A stretch of DNA of 64,000 nt from a virus. This document shows, piece after piece, positions 26,314 through 34,625 of this stretch. Position 1 is the first letter of the stretch. Each line of letters starts with the position of its first letter. Made by a program: the position numbers and the translations under genes. Below the pieces are notes generated by a model. That model did no database searches. It worked only from the letters and a program-made list of their open reading frames with translations, and was not told where the DNA came from. The stretch lies in the IMG/VR virus record IMGVR_UViG_3300011115_000838, positions 1-64,000 of that record. One strand, 5' to 3'.

Positions 26314-26986
26314 ACGATTTTTTTATTTCTCCTTTACAGCATTTTATTAAATTACTGTGATTGTAGCCAAAAGTTTTTTTTAAATCACTGAACTTATCCC
26401 ATTCTTTAATAAAATTCATATTAACATCATACTGAATAACTGGAGTTGTATTAATTGGGGTTAACCCAAGTCTTCTTTTATTACCAATTAAACTTTTTGA
26501 TATTTTATCTTTAAAATCTTGGCTTCTTTTAATTCCTTTGGTATAAGAATTTCCTGTATGTTGTTTGGATATTTCTTTGCTACGTTTTTTTTGAGAAATA
26601 CTCATTTTTTCTCTTACAATTAATGACTTTTTTACTCCTTTCATTGATTGTGATATTTTTATTTTTGTTTCTTCTGAGATTGTTTTATTGAAATTACCAC
26701 CTTGCTCTAAATTGAATCCAAATTCTCTGTTGTATGATTTAAAATGCTTTATATAAAACATTTCTTTTTCGTTTAATTCATCTTTTGTGCATTCTTCAAT
26801 AATTTCAAATAAAAAATTATCTATTCCATATTTATTAAAACTATGTTGCAAGTGCGTGTTCCAATGACAATTATTGGACAATTCTCTTAAATGTCTTTTA
26901 CCTCTTATTTCTATATTTAGAGACTGTCCAATGTATTTTTTTTGATTAATAACACATTCTATTTTGTATATTCCAATTTTTGACAT
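26279..26986 (-). CDS. GIY-YIG homing endonuclease inserted in the antirepressor gene
   Basis: GIY at residues 5-7 and YIG at 18-20 with the downstream R and E of the catalytic fold (GKRH, FEIIEE), then NUMOD3-type repeats (EETKIKISQSMKG, REKMSISQKKRS, DKISKSLIGNKR) and a C-terminal IENR1-like DNA-binding unit (VIQYDVN ... FGYNHSNLIKCCKG). This is the layout of intron-encoded or free-standing phage homing endonucleases. It has its own promoter (27008-27037) and its last ~35 nt overlap the antirepressor C-terminal frame. Non-coding flanks are too short for a group I intron. Confidence 0.9.
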   Translation of the reverse strand: MSKIGIYKIECVINQKKYIGQSLNIEIRGKRHLRELSNNCHWNTHLQHSFNKYGIDNFLFEIIEECTKDELNEKEMFYIKHFKSYNREFGFNLEQGGNFNKTISEETKIKISQSMKGVKKSLIVREKMSISQKKRSKEISKQHTGNSYTKGIKRSQDFKDKISKSLIGNKRRLGLTPINTTPVIQYDVNMNFIKEWDKFSDLKKTFGYNHSNLIKCCKGEIKKSYGYIWRYKISQ

Positions 26987-27007
26987 ACTTCATGTATTTA
27001 GTGTACG

Positions 27008-27037
27008 CAAATATACGAATTATATATTGATAAGCAA
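27008..27037 (-). promoter_or_regulatory. Promoter of the GIY-YIG gene
   Basis: TTG-N19-TATATTTG on the minus strand about 20 nt upstream of the start codon, lying at the insertion boundary within the antirepressor reading frame. Confidence 0.7.
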
Positions 27038-27043
27038 AACAAA

Positions 27044-27500
27044 CTTTACTAATTTCAGTAGATGTGTAGGTCTTATTCACATGAGTCAAAATAGCTACCG
27101 TTTTTTCTGCCAACAATTTTGCTTCTCTTTCAGCCAGTTTTTCTTCTTCTGATTTGACTAATGCTCTAAGTGATGAAAGATAATCTTTTGGCAAATTGTT
27201 AGCTAATTGTTTCTCACATTCAATAAAATACAATCTCGCATCCCTGCCTTTATCAGAACGCTGTACCATAGAGATTTCTTTTGCACAATCTAAAGTTAAA
27301 GCATATTCCTTACTTGGGCGACCTCCAATACTTTCCCCCAAAAATGAGGAAAAGTCTTTTCCTTCTTCAAATCCATAATCAAACATCCTTTTACACCAAT
27401 CGGTAAAATCTGTTTTAACTTCTAAGAACTGATGCAATTCTCTTGCACTCACTACTCTGTTGCCTTCTGCGTTAGTCGACACTTTAATTAATTCTTGCAT
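27044..27500 (-). pseudogene. N-terminal half of split AntA/AntB antirepressor
   Basis: From the ATG at 27500, residues 1-105 match AntA/AntB antirepressors (RVVSARELHQFLEVKTDFTDW, then FEEGKDFSSFL, then EYALTLDCAKEISMVQRSDKG), followed by a coiled linker and HVNKTYTSTEISK. Beyond about 27044 the frame departs into insertion sequence (ending at 26946) and the expected C-terminal domain is found at 26089-26298. Joining 27044 to 26298 restores TSTEISK-DIKSASELNK in one frame. Antirepressors inactivate phage repressors; whether the two halves still work as separate chains is unknown. Confidence 0.75.
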
Positions 27501-27582
27501 TGTATTAAATAAAAAAAGTGGTAGTTGGCTTTCATCGTTCAGACAGGTGCAAAAAGAACCTACGATTGAGCCAAATACCACT
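27501..27582 (-). promoter_or_regulatory. Terminator-like leader hairpin of the antirepressor gene
   Basis: Arms at 27569-27582 and 27517-27530 are complementary over 14 nt with one mismatch, with inner pairing (ATCG/CGAT) in the loop. On the minus strand the 3' arm leads into seven T, then 10 nt later the start codon. This is the third such leader in the window. Confidence 0.6.
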
Positions 27583-27621
27583 ATAATGTCTTTATTTGCT
27601 TTCGGTGTCTGAAACCGTCTA

Positions 27622-27651
27622 CAAATATAATAAAGTTTGAGTATAATCCAA
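27622..27651 (-). promoter_or_regulatory. Promoter of the antirepressor transcript
   Basis: TTG-N19-TATATTTG on the minus strand, upstream of the leader hairpin, giving an untranslated leader of about 115 nt. Confidence 0.7.
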
Positions 27652-27658
27652 AATATTA

Positions 27659-27862
27659 TTAATCAAAACTTGTAATTTTTGACATCTTTCTTTTGATTGG
27701 GTCATAATATCCATCTTCAATTAAATGAGATAAACATTTTATTTGACCAATTAAAACTGCTTCTTGAGTTGTAATGTCATAAATATCTGATTCTTTTTGG
27801 ATACCAGTGTGTTCTTCGATTAGCGAATCTCTATATTGCTTCGCTTGTGGCTTGTCCATCAT
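27659..27862 (-). CDS. Hypothetical protein, 67 aa
   Basis: Small soluble helical protein (QAVLIGQIKCLSHLIEDGYYDP). It follows the 180-residue protein gene by 4 nt, so they are probably co-transcribed. No family recognised. Confidence 0.5.
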   Translation of the reverse strand: MMDKPQAKQYRDSLIEEHTGIQKESDIYDITTQEAVLIGQIKCLSHLIEDGYYDPIKRKMSKITSFD

Positions 27863-27866
27863 AATA

Positions 27867-28409
27867 TTATAAAATGTTGTTTTTTAAGTAAATTAAAATA
27901 TCTATTCTATCTTTTTTTTCCAAAATCATATTAAATACATTATCCATCTTTTCTAAATAGGAAGATAAATCCACATTAAGCTCTATTGAACTTAATGTAT
28001 TTTCTTCAAATTCTAATTCAATACCAACAATTTTAGCCACAGCATCCTTTTTAAACTTATCAAATTTAATAGATATTTCTATTAAATGACTCCAATCAGA
28101 ATAAATAATAGAAATTGGCTTGCAAGTAAAAGGATTAAAAAACTCTTCTTGTAACCTATTATAAAACTCTTCGCTATCATTTCCATTCTCCAATTCATTA
28201 ACTAGGCTTATAAGTCCTTTTTCTATCCTTAAAATGTCTTTTTTTGCAAGAAAACACTCTGCAAAATCAGCAAGAAGTGCTTTTGCTGTATTAATCATTT
28301 CCTCAGATGCAAATCCAATAAATATTTCATTGGTTCTTCCCCATTGAATATTTTCTTCTATAAAAGAAGTAAGAGAATCGACTGTTTTTTCGTAGTTGCT
28401 TAAAATCAT
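27867..28409 (-). CDS. Hypothetical helical protein, 180 aa
   Basis: Mostly alpha-helical, acidic, no membrane segment and no recognised domain. It is the first gene of its transcript, with a full consensus promoter at 28444-28474, divergent from the tail gene at 28521. Lysogeny or host-takeover function is possible by its place beside the antirepressor cassette, but unsupported. Confidence 0.5.
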   Translation of the reverse strand: MILSNYEKTVDSLTSFIEENIQWGRTNEIFIGFASEEMINTAKALLADFAECFLAKKDILRIEKGLISLVNELENGNDSEEFYNRLQEEFFNPFTCKPISIIYSDWSHLIEISIKFDKFKKDAVAKIVGIELEFEENTLSSIELNVDLSSYLEKMDNVFNMILEKKDRIDILIYLKNNIL

Positions 28410-28443
28410 TTCAATATAGTTGCTTTTAAATTGATTTATTCTA

Positions 28444-28474
28444 CAAATGTATTATATTGAATTTACAAATGCAA
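28444..28474 (-). promoter_or_regulatory. Promoter of 27867-28409
   Basis: TTG-N20-TACATTTG on the minus strand. On the opposite strand TATATTTG at 28510-28517 lies 3 nt before the start codon at 28521, so that plus-strand message may be nearly leaderless. Confidence 0.6.
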
Positions 28475-28520
28475 ATTAATCTTGATTTTTATTTGTGATT
28501 TTTTTTATTTATATTTGTGT

Positions 28521-30386
28521 ATGGCGTACAGAATATACATAGCTAACTTTGAGGTTGAAGAACGTCTTATTGATGGATTTGACTCTATTAAGGTTCAAAA
28601 AGACCTAAAGGATGTATATTGGGGTTATTGGAACGAAGATGGTTTTGGATTTGGCACAGAAGGTGGAACTAAAGTAACCATTATGGATGAGTTAGCTTCT
28701 GCCTACATTCGTAAAGTATTTGAGAGAGATGGATTCTCTGCCAATATTGATGTACAGATTATTAATGAAGAAACTGGACAAAAGGTTGACTTGTTGATAG
28801 ACTTTGCTGATTATGCAGAAGTTGATTGCTGTTTTGTTCAATGCTCTTTTGCACCAAAAGGTGGAGGAAGTTTGTTGGCAAGTAGGGAAAAGGTAAACTA
28901 TGCACTTCAATTAACAGAAGATATTCAAGTTCCAATTAGAGAGTTACCTACAAGAGCTAACTTTTCAATCCCAGCAATCACCGTTAATGATTTAGCCTAT
29001 AAAAATCACTATATTCCTTTATTAGTTGGAGAAAATACTTTTGAAGGTGGAGAACGCAATAACGTATTATATACTGAAATAAAAGAGTTTGCTACGTTTA
29101 GCGAATCAAATTGTATCAATATAGAAGGCTCTATAAAGCTAACTGTTAGTGCAGCCAATAGTGGTACATTTAAGTCATACTTGAAGGTTAATTCAACAGT
29201 AGATTTGATTGACATCTACCCTATTACGACCACACCTGTTGACCAAACAATTACGATTAGTAAACAAATAAATGTAAATACTGGAGACAAGGTATATTTA
29301 TATATTGAATCTCAAATAACTACTACATCTATTGAGTTTCAATACGATTCAGCATCAATTGGAATAAGTATTGAAAAGTGTTCAACTGCTCCGATAGAAT
29401 GGAGAACAGTAAAGGCAATAAGTGTAAGAAATGCTTTTGCTACAATAATTAGAAACGCAACTAATCAAACATCATCACTTGTTGAATACATATTTGATGA
29501 TTGTGATTTTGATGGATACTTGACAAATAATGATGGATTACAAGGCATAAAAAGCACAATAAATGTAACATTATTGAAGTTATTTGAAGAGTTGAATAAC
29601 AAGTTCCCTGCTTCAATAGACATAACTGGTAATAGTGTTCGTGTTATATCAAGGTGTGATTTTTTAACTTTTCAATCACCTTATAGAATAGAACCAACTG
29701 ATATAACTAGAGAAGTAAATACACAGTTACTATATTCAGATGTAAAAGTTGGATATAACAATTGGAAGGCAGAAGGCAAGTTTGGCTCATTAGAATATAA
29801 TTCTGCAAGAGATTATCAAACAGCATTTACTATATCATCTAGCTCTCTTTCTCTATTAAATGATTGGAGTAGTTCTTCTTCAATCATATCTGAACAGATT
29901 CTAAAGAAGAAAGAAAAGGAAGAAATTCATTGGATAATAGTTAAAGATGCAGTTGCTGGAGTTAAATATGCTGAAACAGATGAATATATTGATGCAAATG
30001 TTTATCAAAATGACCGTGCTATTAATTTAAGGATTACTCCTACAAGAAACTTATACAGGTGGAGAAAGTTTATATTGTCTGATTTAAGGTTTGCTGGTGG
30101 AAGTGGGAACTATAATTTTTATTCTAGTGATATTTTAAGTTGTGGATGTATAAATGAGCCATCAGAAGTAGATGAAAATCAAGACATAAATAGTGAATCA
30201 ATACTTGGAAAGTTTGTTTATAATATAGAACTTGATACTTGTGGAATTGATATTGCAAAACTAAAAGGCTCTATAACATTTGACTATTGCGGAAAAGAAG
30301 TTAAAGCATTTGTCAAATCAGTAGAATATTCGATTTCACAAACCAAGAGCGAAATAATCACAGTCAGAGCGTTAGAACTAAATTAA
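28521..30386 (+). CDS. Tail/baseplate-associated protein, 621 aa
   Basis: The ATG at 28521 (MAYRIYIANFEVEERLIDGF) is preferred to upstream codons within the promoter. The N-terminal ~140 residues resemble tail-hub/distal-tail style domains in that they start with a short beta unit and end in a Cys pair. The central region is beta-rich (TVSAANSGTFKSYLKVN), with a final Cys-rich part (ILSCGCINEP). No named family is recognised. Tail-tip or baseplate role is inferred from size, position and partner gene 30446-31516. Confidence 0.55.
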   Translation: MAYRIYIANFEVEERLIDGFDSIKVQKDLKDVYWGYWNEDGFGFGTEGGTKVTIMDELASAYIRKVFERDGFSANIDVQIINEETGQKVDLLIDFADYAEVDCCFVQCSFAPKGGGSLLASREKVNYALQLTEDIQVPIRELPTRANFSIPAITVNDLAYKNHYIPLLVGENTFEGGERNNVLYTEIKEFATFSESNCINIEGSIKLTVSAANSGTFKSYLKVNSTVDLIDIYPITTTPVDQTITISKQINVNTGDKVYLYIESQITTTSIEFQYDSASIGISIEKCSTAPIEWRTVKAISVRNAFATIIRNATNQTSSLVEYIFDDCDFDGYLTNNDGLQGIKSTINVTLLKLFEELNNKFPASIDITGNSVRVISRCDFLTFQSPYRIEPTDITREVNTQLLYSDVKVGYNNWKAEGKFGSLEYNSARDYQTAFTISSSSLSLLNDWSSSSSIISEQILKKKEKEEIHWIIVKDAVAGVKYAETDEYIDANVYQNDRAINLRITPTRNLYRWRKFILSDLRFAGGSGNYNFYSSDILSCGCINEPSEVDENQDINSESILGKFVYNIELDTCGIDIAKLKGSITFDYCGKEVKAFVKSVEYSISQTKSEIITVRALELN

Positions 30387-30445
30387 TATGAAACTATATT
30401 ACATCAGTTGCACTTTACCTTATAATGTAACCATTTTTTATCACT

Positions 30446-31516
30446 ATGTTTGATTTCTCAGTAAAACAGATGGGATTCTCATCTGACATTAATGACCCAA
30501 AAGATTTAACGCCAATCAATATTCCTGTTGGTGAGTTATGGTCATTAAGTGTTCCTAAGACTGCATTAGGTTGTGACAAATTAAAAGTTGTGACAATAAA
30601 AAATACATCTACTGTAATAGATGAAAACTGCGAATGTGAAATAGAAGTAAACACTGTAATGAGTAAATCTTGTCTATATCATATACCTAATGATAATAAG
30701 ACTTATTTAAATATTGCAATAAACGATAAGAATAATATTCCAAGATTTGATATAATAGTAGATGAGAATGAAATATTTGAGTTTCAAGGTGGAAGTTATG
30801 ATGAGCTTTTGACCTTGATTGAATATATGGACTTGGGAATAGACGAATTAGGCTATGGCATTAGATTATATTTTGACAGGAAATATAATGGAATGACTGC
30901 CACAATAACAAGAACAGACCAAGTATATTTACTATCAGATAAATTTTGCTTAAACCTCTCTAAGTATGTAGGATTGACTTTTGGAATGTGTGAGATAGGC
31001 TGTTATAGATTAGCTTTTGTAAAAACAGATTTAACTGTTATAGCGATGTCTAATCAATTCAATGTTATAAAAAAGCCTGAAAATGGCACTCAAGTAGTTG
31101 AGTATTACAAAGACAATATTTACCATCGCCACAGGATTAAAATGGCGTTAGGCTCGCCAAAGTTTCCAACAGAAGAAGAGCAAAAGATATTATCAAATGG
31201 AGATATATCTATCTCAAATGTAATTATAAGAACTCAAAGAGATTTTGCTACATCAGCATTAACGCAGAAGCAACATTTAGAACTTATATCAGTATTTAAG
31301 AATGAATTTAAAGTCAATGGAAGTAAAGCACTTTTAGTTGGCTCTTATAGTAATGAGCAAGAAGATATGAGAGGCAATACCATTGGAAGTGGAACACTTA
31401 ACTTTAAAGATGAGTCTATTATAAACCTTGATTCTTGTACTAATGCTTGTACAACTGGAAGTAGTTTTAGATTTGAAGTTTATGAAACTGAAAGAGTTGG
31501 AAGCATAATGGGTTGA
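30446..31516 (+). CDS. Tail/baseplate-associated protein, 356 aa
   Basis: Beta-rich protein with short Cys motifs (CECEIEV, CLYHIP, CEIGCYRL) and a C-terminal domain SALTQKQHLELISVFKNEF. Not recognised. It follows the 621-residue protein by 59 nt and ends at a convergent terminator, so these two form a self-contained two-gene virion block. Confidence 0.5.
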   Translation: MFDFSVKQMGFSSDINDPKDLTPINIPVGELWSLSVPKTALGCDKLKVVTIKNTSTVIDENCECEIEVNTVMSKSCLYHIPNDNKTYLNIAINDKNNIPRFDIIVDENEIFEFQGGSYDELLTLIEYMDLGIDELGYGIRLYFDRKYNGMTATITRTDQVYLLSDKFCLNLSKYVGLTFGMCEIGCYRLAFVKTDLTVIAMSNQFNVIKKPENGTQVVEYYKDNIYHRHRIKMALGSPKFPTEEEQKILSNGDISISNVIIRTQRDFATSALTQKQHLELISVFKNEFKVNGSKALLVGSYSNEQEDMRGNTIGSGTLNFKDESIINLDSCTNACTTGSSFRFEVYETERVGSIMG

Positions 31517-31558
31517 AATAATGGCTAAGAGATTAACTTCTTAGCCATTATTTTTTTC
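31517..31558. terminator. Convergent intrinsic terminator
   Basis: A 14-bp stem (AATAATGGCTAAGA/TCTTAGCCATTATT) with an 8-nt loop and a T tract, between the plus-strand tail gene and the minus-strand cassette. The 3' part encodes the last residues of the minus-strand gene ending at 31525. Confidence 0.75.
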
Positions 31559-31728
31559 ACAAGACCTTCTCTTAGACTATTTGAACCAATGTATGCAAAT
31601 AGAATGTCAACAAATCTTTTGCCCATATCATAGGCTTCTTGTCTTAGTACTTTCTCTACTTGTGTTCTTGATAAGACAATATTCAAATCCTCTTCAATAA
31701 TATCTACTAGGTCTAATACTTTGCTCAT
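31525..31728 (-). CDS. Hypothetical protein, 67 aa
   Basis: Helical, begins MSKVLDLVDIIEEDL. Its start overlaps the upstream stop by 4 nt. It is the last gene of the 31.5-33.2 kb cassette and its 3' end lies inside the terminator. No family recognised. Confidence 0.5.
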   Translation of the reverse strand: MSKVLDLVDIIEEDLNIVLSRTQVEKVLRQEAYDMGKRFVDILFAYIGSNSLREGLVKKIMAKKLIS

Positions 31729-32156
31729 TCTTCTATGTAATAAAGTTCTTGTAAATAGTTCTCATTTATAAAATTGAATAACTTTTTTCCTTCTTCTGAG
31801 TTTGGGTCAAAGTCAGTTACTACCATCTTTTTCTTATCATCTGCCAATCTTAGCAAATCTGCATAAGTTATTTTCATTGTCTTCTCTCCTTTGTTATAGA
31901 AATCAGCAACTAACTCATACTCTAAATAAACAAAGCACTCCTTAATCAAGTATTTGCCATAATCCATAATATCCTTATTAAAGAGAAATAAGTCAAAAGT
32001 ACTTTCTTTGTCTTCTAAAGATACTTGCAGGTAAGGATTTCCATTCTTTGATATTCTTTCCTTACACTCACTGACTACAGCAAAAGTGCATCCGTATTTT
32101 TGACTAAAAACATCTCTTAGATTCTTATATCTTGGGTATGAATATCTAATTTCCAT
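31725..32156 (-). CDS. OB-fold protein resembling the DNA polymerase III alpha C-terminal domain
   Basis: 143 residues. AVVSECKERISKNGNPYLQVSLEDKESTFDLFLF followed by a YLIKECFVYLEYELV strand matches the OB-fold module of bacterial DnaE-type polymerases (tRNA_anti-like: G-V..v....kkGk.y..v.leD..g..e.ylF). It likely binds single-stranded DNA. No polymerase catalytic part is found in this window, so it is either a stand-alone OB protein or a remnant of a larger polymerase gene. Confidence 0.55.
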   Translation of the reverse strand: MEIRYSYPRYKNLRDVFSQKYGCTFAVVSECKERISKNGNPYLQVSLEDKESTFDLFLFNKDIMDYGKYLIKECFVYLEYELVADFYNKGEKTMKITYADLLRLADDKKKMVVTDFDPNSEEGKKLFNFINENYLQELYYIEE

Positions 32157-32159
32157 TGT

Positions 32160-32573
32160 TTAATATCCTTTTAAAATTTTTTTTAAGTCTGGTTTAACAT
32201 ATAAATCAGATTTCAGTACTTTACCTCGTGGTTTTTTAGGGTCATAAATACCTTTACCATTGATAATAGGCTTTCCATTCTCATCCAGCTTTGACATATT
32301 TGACCTATGCACCTCGTTGAACATTGGTATAAAAAGCTCTTCTAAGCCATGCTTTCTGATAGTTCCTAGTAGAACATACATTTGGTCGACTAGGGCATCG
32401 GCTATGCCTAATAAATTATCAAAAAGAGCGGCTTCGAGATATTCTTCGTTCTCCTCTTTCATTAGATTGTACCTTAAATTGCACTTTTCAAAGTCTAGTT
32501 CAGAAGGGAAAGGTGCTTCTTTTATTCTGAATGCCTTAGCAAACTCACCTACCATTTCAATTTGTTCTTTCAT
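32160..32573 (-). CDS. MazG-like NTP pyrophosphohydrolase, 137 aa
   Basis: The core LMKEENEEYLEAA followed by LLGIADALVDQMYVLLGTI has the EExxE/ExxD metal-binding arrangement of the all-alpha NTP-PPase (MazG/PRA-PH) family. The C-terminus (EVHRSNMSKLDENGKPIINGKGIYDPKKPRG) is a motif I know from phage members of this family. It would hydrolyse nucleoside triphosphates, shaping the nucleotide pool. Confidence 0.75.
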   Translation of the reverse strand: MKEQIEMVGEFAKAFRIKEAPFPSELDFEKCNLRYNLMKEENEEYLEAALFDNLLGIADALVDQMYVLLGTIRKHGLEELFIPMFNEVHRSNMSKLDENGKPIINGKGIYDPKKPRGKVLKSDLYVKPDLKKILKGY

Positions 32574-32578
32574 TATTT

Positions 32579-33199
32579 TTAGTTGTTTATGCTTTCTGCT
32601 ACTATTTTTAAATGCTTAATCCTTGAATCTTTACCAACACCTTTACTAATTAAGTTTGTATTTACTTTTTGAAGAAGAGTAATGTTTATTAGCTCTTTTT
32701 CACTTAACTCATTTCTACTTTTATCTATCGTATTTGACAACTCCCTAATCATATTGGCTTCTTTGATATATAGATAAGGGTCTGGCTTGCATCCTCTAAA
32801 TTCTATGTGTTTGTCTAAAATCATAGCACACATTTCTTTAAAATAATCTCCTGCATCATGTCTCGATATTATTAGACCGTCTAAAACCATATCTATAACT
32901 TTAGACTTAAACTCTACACTAATCCACATTGCGAAATCTATAAACAATTTTGGATGCATCCAAGTTATACCATCACTAAATCTTCCACCTTTAGAAAAAT
33001 AAGCATTTTCAATTCCTTCTTTCTTTAATTGCTCGATATAATCTTTTGTTTCTTTTAAAGATTTGAAATTTTGAATTAACTTCTTATTACCAAAATTTTT
33101 ACTATTCCATGCTTCTATTAATTCATTAGCATTAAAATAATTATCTTTTGTTCTCTGAATAAATCCATCCTCTCTCAACATTATTTGATTTGTTTTCAT
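32579..33199 (-). CDS. KilA-N domain protein, 206 aa
   Basis: The first ~110 residues read as KilA-N: YFNANELIEAWN, then KNFGNKKLIQNFKS, then GGRFSDGITWMHPKLFIDFAMWIS. The remainder is an uncharacterised helical domain. KilA-N proteins are DNA-binding regulators common in phages and large DNA viruses and are often mobile. It has its own consensus promoter (33232-33262), like the other mobile-type genes here. Confidence 0.8.
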   Translation of the reverse strand: MKTNQIMLREDGFIQRTKDNYFNANELIEAWNSKNFGNKKLIQNFKSLKETKDYIEQLKKEGIENAYFSKGGRFSDGITWMHPKLFIDFAMWISVEFKSKVIDMVLDGLIISRHDAGDYFKEMCAMILDKHIEFRGCKPDPYLYIKEANMIRELSNTIDKSRNELSEKELINITLLQKVNTNLISKGVGKDSRIKHLKIVAESINN

Positions 33200-33231
33200 T
33201 ATATTATAATTATTTACGTTAAATATTTATG

Positions 33232-33262
33232 CAAATATAATTATAATAAAATTAAATTACAA
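33232..33262 (-). promoter_or_regulatory. Promoter of the KilA-N gene
   Basis: TTG-N20-TATATTTG on the minus strand, about 33 nt from the start codon. Confidence 0.7.
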
Positions 33263-33372
33263 TACTTTGGTAAAAAATATTTTTAGAATGTAATTATAAT
33301 ATGATTGTATCTATTGCTTTTGAAAGTTTTTTTTCTCTCAAACTAATAATTACAATCAGACAAATTCACAAA

Positions 33373-33405
33373 ATTGACATAGTACGCATTGCGGGCTATG
33401 TCAAT
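33373..33405 (-). terminator. Terminator overlapping the phosphoesterase stop codon
   Basis: A 10-bp perfect stem (ATTGACATAG/CTATGTCAAT) with a 13-nt loop; on the minus strand it includes the stop codon of 33401-34567 and is followed by TTTTG. Confidence 0.6.
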
Positions 33406-34567
33406 TCCAATCAAACATTAAAGGATAAATATTAAAACCATCTTCTCTATAATTAAAAAACATACAACCACTTTGCCCTCTCTTAAAATTTGTTTGCACC
33501 CATTCTGACGATGGAGAGAAGGCAGGGTAATTAAAGTAATTGAACCTATCAGAACTTGAGCCATCAAATAGCCAAATATGGCTATCTCCTTTAGAAAACT
33601 CTATTTTCACATTAGGTTCATATAAGCCATTGATGTCAATATAGTTAGAAATCTTTTCCTTTTGAATGGCATCTAAAAATGGCTTAAAACCAAATCTTAA
33701 ATTCTTAGAATCTTTACCGTGAGTCAGAATAAATGTGTAATTTCCAACAGAGTAAGAATCAATAAACTTTCTAAAGTTATGAACTTCTATTCCGTAAACT
33801 TTTTCGCAATAAGTCTTTAGAGCAGAGTTTACTATATAGTCAAATGATGAAGAATGGTTCGATTCACACACATTATGAATGACAATTTTTGTATAAAAGT
33901 TTGACAACATATCTACCATTTGTCTCTTAAATTCAAATCCTACATCGAATGCCTTTTGATTGTCCATATTCTGAGGAAGGTCATGTTCTCTTCTTACAGT
34001 CTTAGCATCGAATCCATCAAAAAAGTCTCCTAAATCATCAATATAAAGAGTATCTGAACCTTGAAATCTAATCACATGAGCAACCATTTGGTTTAGTCTC
34101 ATCATTAATTGCTCTTCATTCCAAATACCTCCATATAAACTATAGCCATCCTTATTAGGAGTCATTGCTACGTGAGTATCTGTATAAACCAATCTGTCAA
34201 AAGAGCCATATTGCTCAACTGTCTTTAACGGCAAGTTTGGTGTTTCTATCTTTTGGCTAAAGTTTTCTAAAAACTTACCTAAAATATCTTCGGCATCTCT
34301 TTCTTCTGCCTTTTTATAGTATGGATTCTTAACTCTAACCGATGCACCTTTATTCTTTAACCACATAAAATCAGAATCTTTTACAGAAACGCCCATCGAA
34401 TCACAGGCATCTTTTATTCCATCTGACTTATCATCCCTTAACCCTCTAAATTCAAAAAGCCGTTCTTGTAGTTCTGTATTGAGTCGGTATCTATTCCTAT
34501 CGTTACCTATTTTCAAGCCTAAATAATCAATTTCTTCTGCTGTTAAGACAAATTTTTGATTCAACAT
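33401..34567 (-). CDS. Calcineurin-like metallophosphoesterase, 388 aa
   Basis: Ordered metallophosphoesterase motifs: YTDTHVAM (D-x-H), YIDDLGDFFDGFD (GD..D), HNVCESNHSSS (GNHD variant) and FILTHGKD (final His). The N-terminal ~110 residues form an HTH-like region (YLGLKIGNDRNRY). Phage enzymes of this class include SbcD-like nucleases and phosphodiesterases; the substrate cannot be read from sequence. Transcribed from the minus strand between two plus-strand tail blocks. Confidence 0.75.
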   Translation of the reverse strand: MLNQKFVLTAEEIDYLGLKIGNDRNRYRLNTELQERLFEFRGLRDDKSDGIKDACDSMGVSVKDSDFMWLKNKGASVRVKNPYYKKAEERDAEDILGKFLENFSQKIETPNLPLKTVEQYGSFDRLVYTDTHVAMTPNKDGYSLYGGIWNEEQLMMRLNQMVAHVIRFQGSDTLYIDDLGDFFDGFDAKTVRREHDLPQNMDNQKAFDVGFEFKRQMVDMLSNFYTKIVIHNVCESNHSSSFDYIVNSALKTYCEKVYGIEVHNFRKFIDSYSVGNYTFILTHGKDSKNLRFGFKPFLDAIQKEKISNYIDINGLYEPNVKIEFSKGDSHIWLFDGSSSDRFNYFNYPAFSPSSEWVQTNFKRGQSGCMFFNYREDGFNIYPLMFDWN

Positions 34568-34597
34568 TGCTTTTTATTTTTTTTTTGTGTATATTTA
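34567..34597 (+). promoter_or_regulatory. Promoter of the 34.6 kb virion block
   Basis: TTG-N20-TATATTTA preceded by a T run; the same TTTTTTTTG(T/C)GTATATTTAATG(T/C)AAAA arrangement occurs before the block at 39.1 kb, so the two virion blocks probably respond together. Confidence 0.6.
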
Positions 34598-34625
34598 ATG
34601 TAAAAATAAAGAGTAAAATTGACAA

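Noticed and set aside
30388-30453. 21-codon plus-strand frame between the two tail genes
   Set aside because: Its ATG immediately follows the upstream stop and it overlaps the next start, but there is no conservation or second copy to support it.
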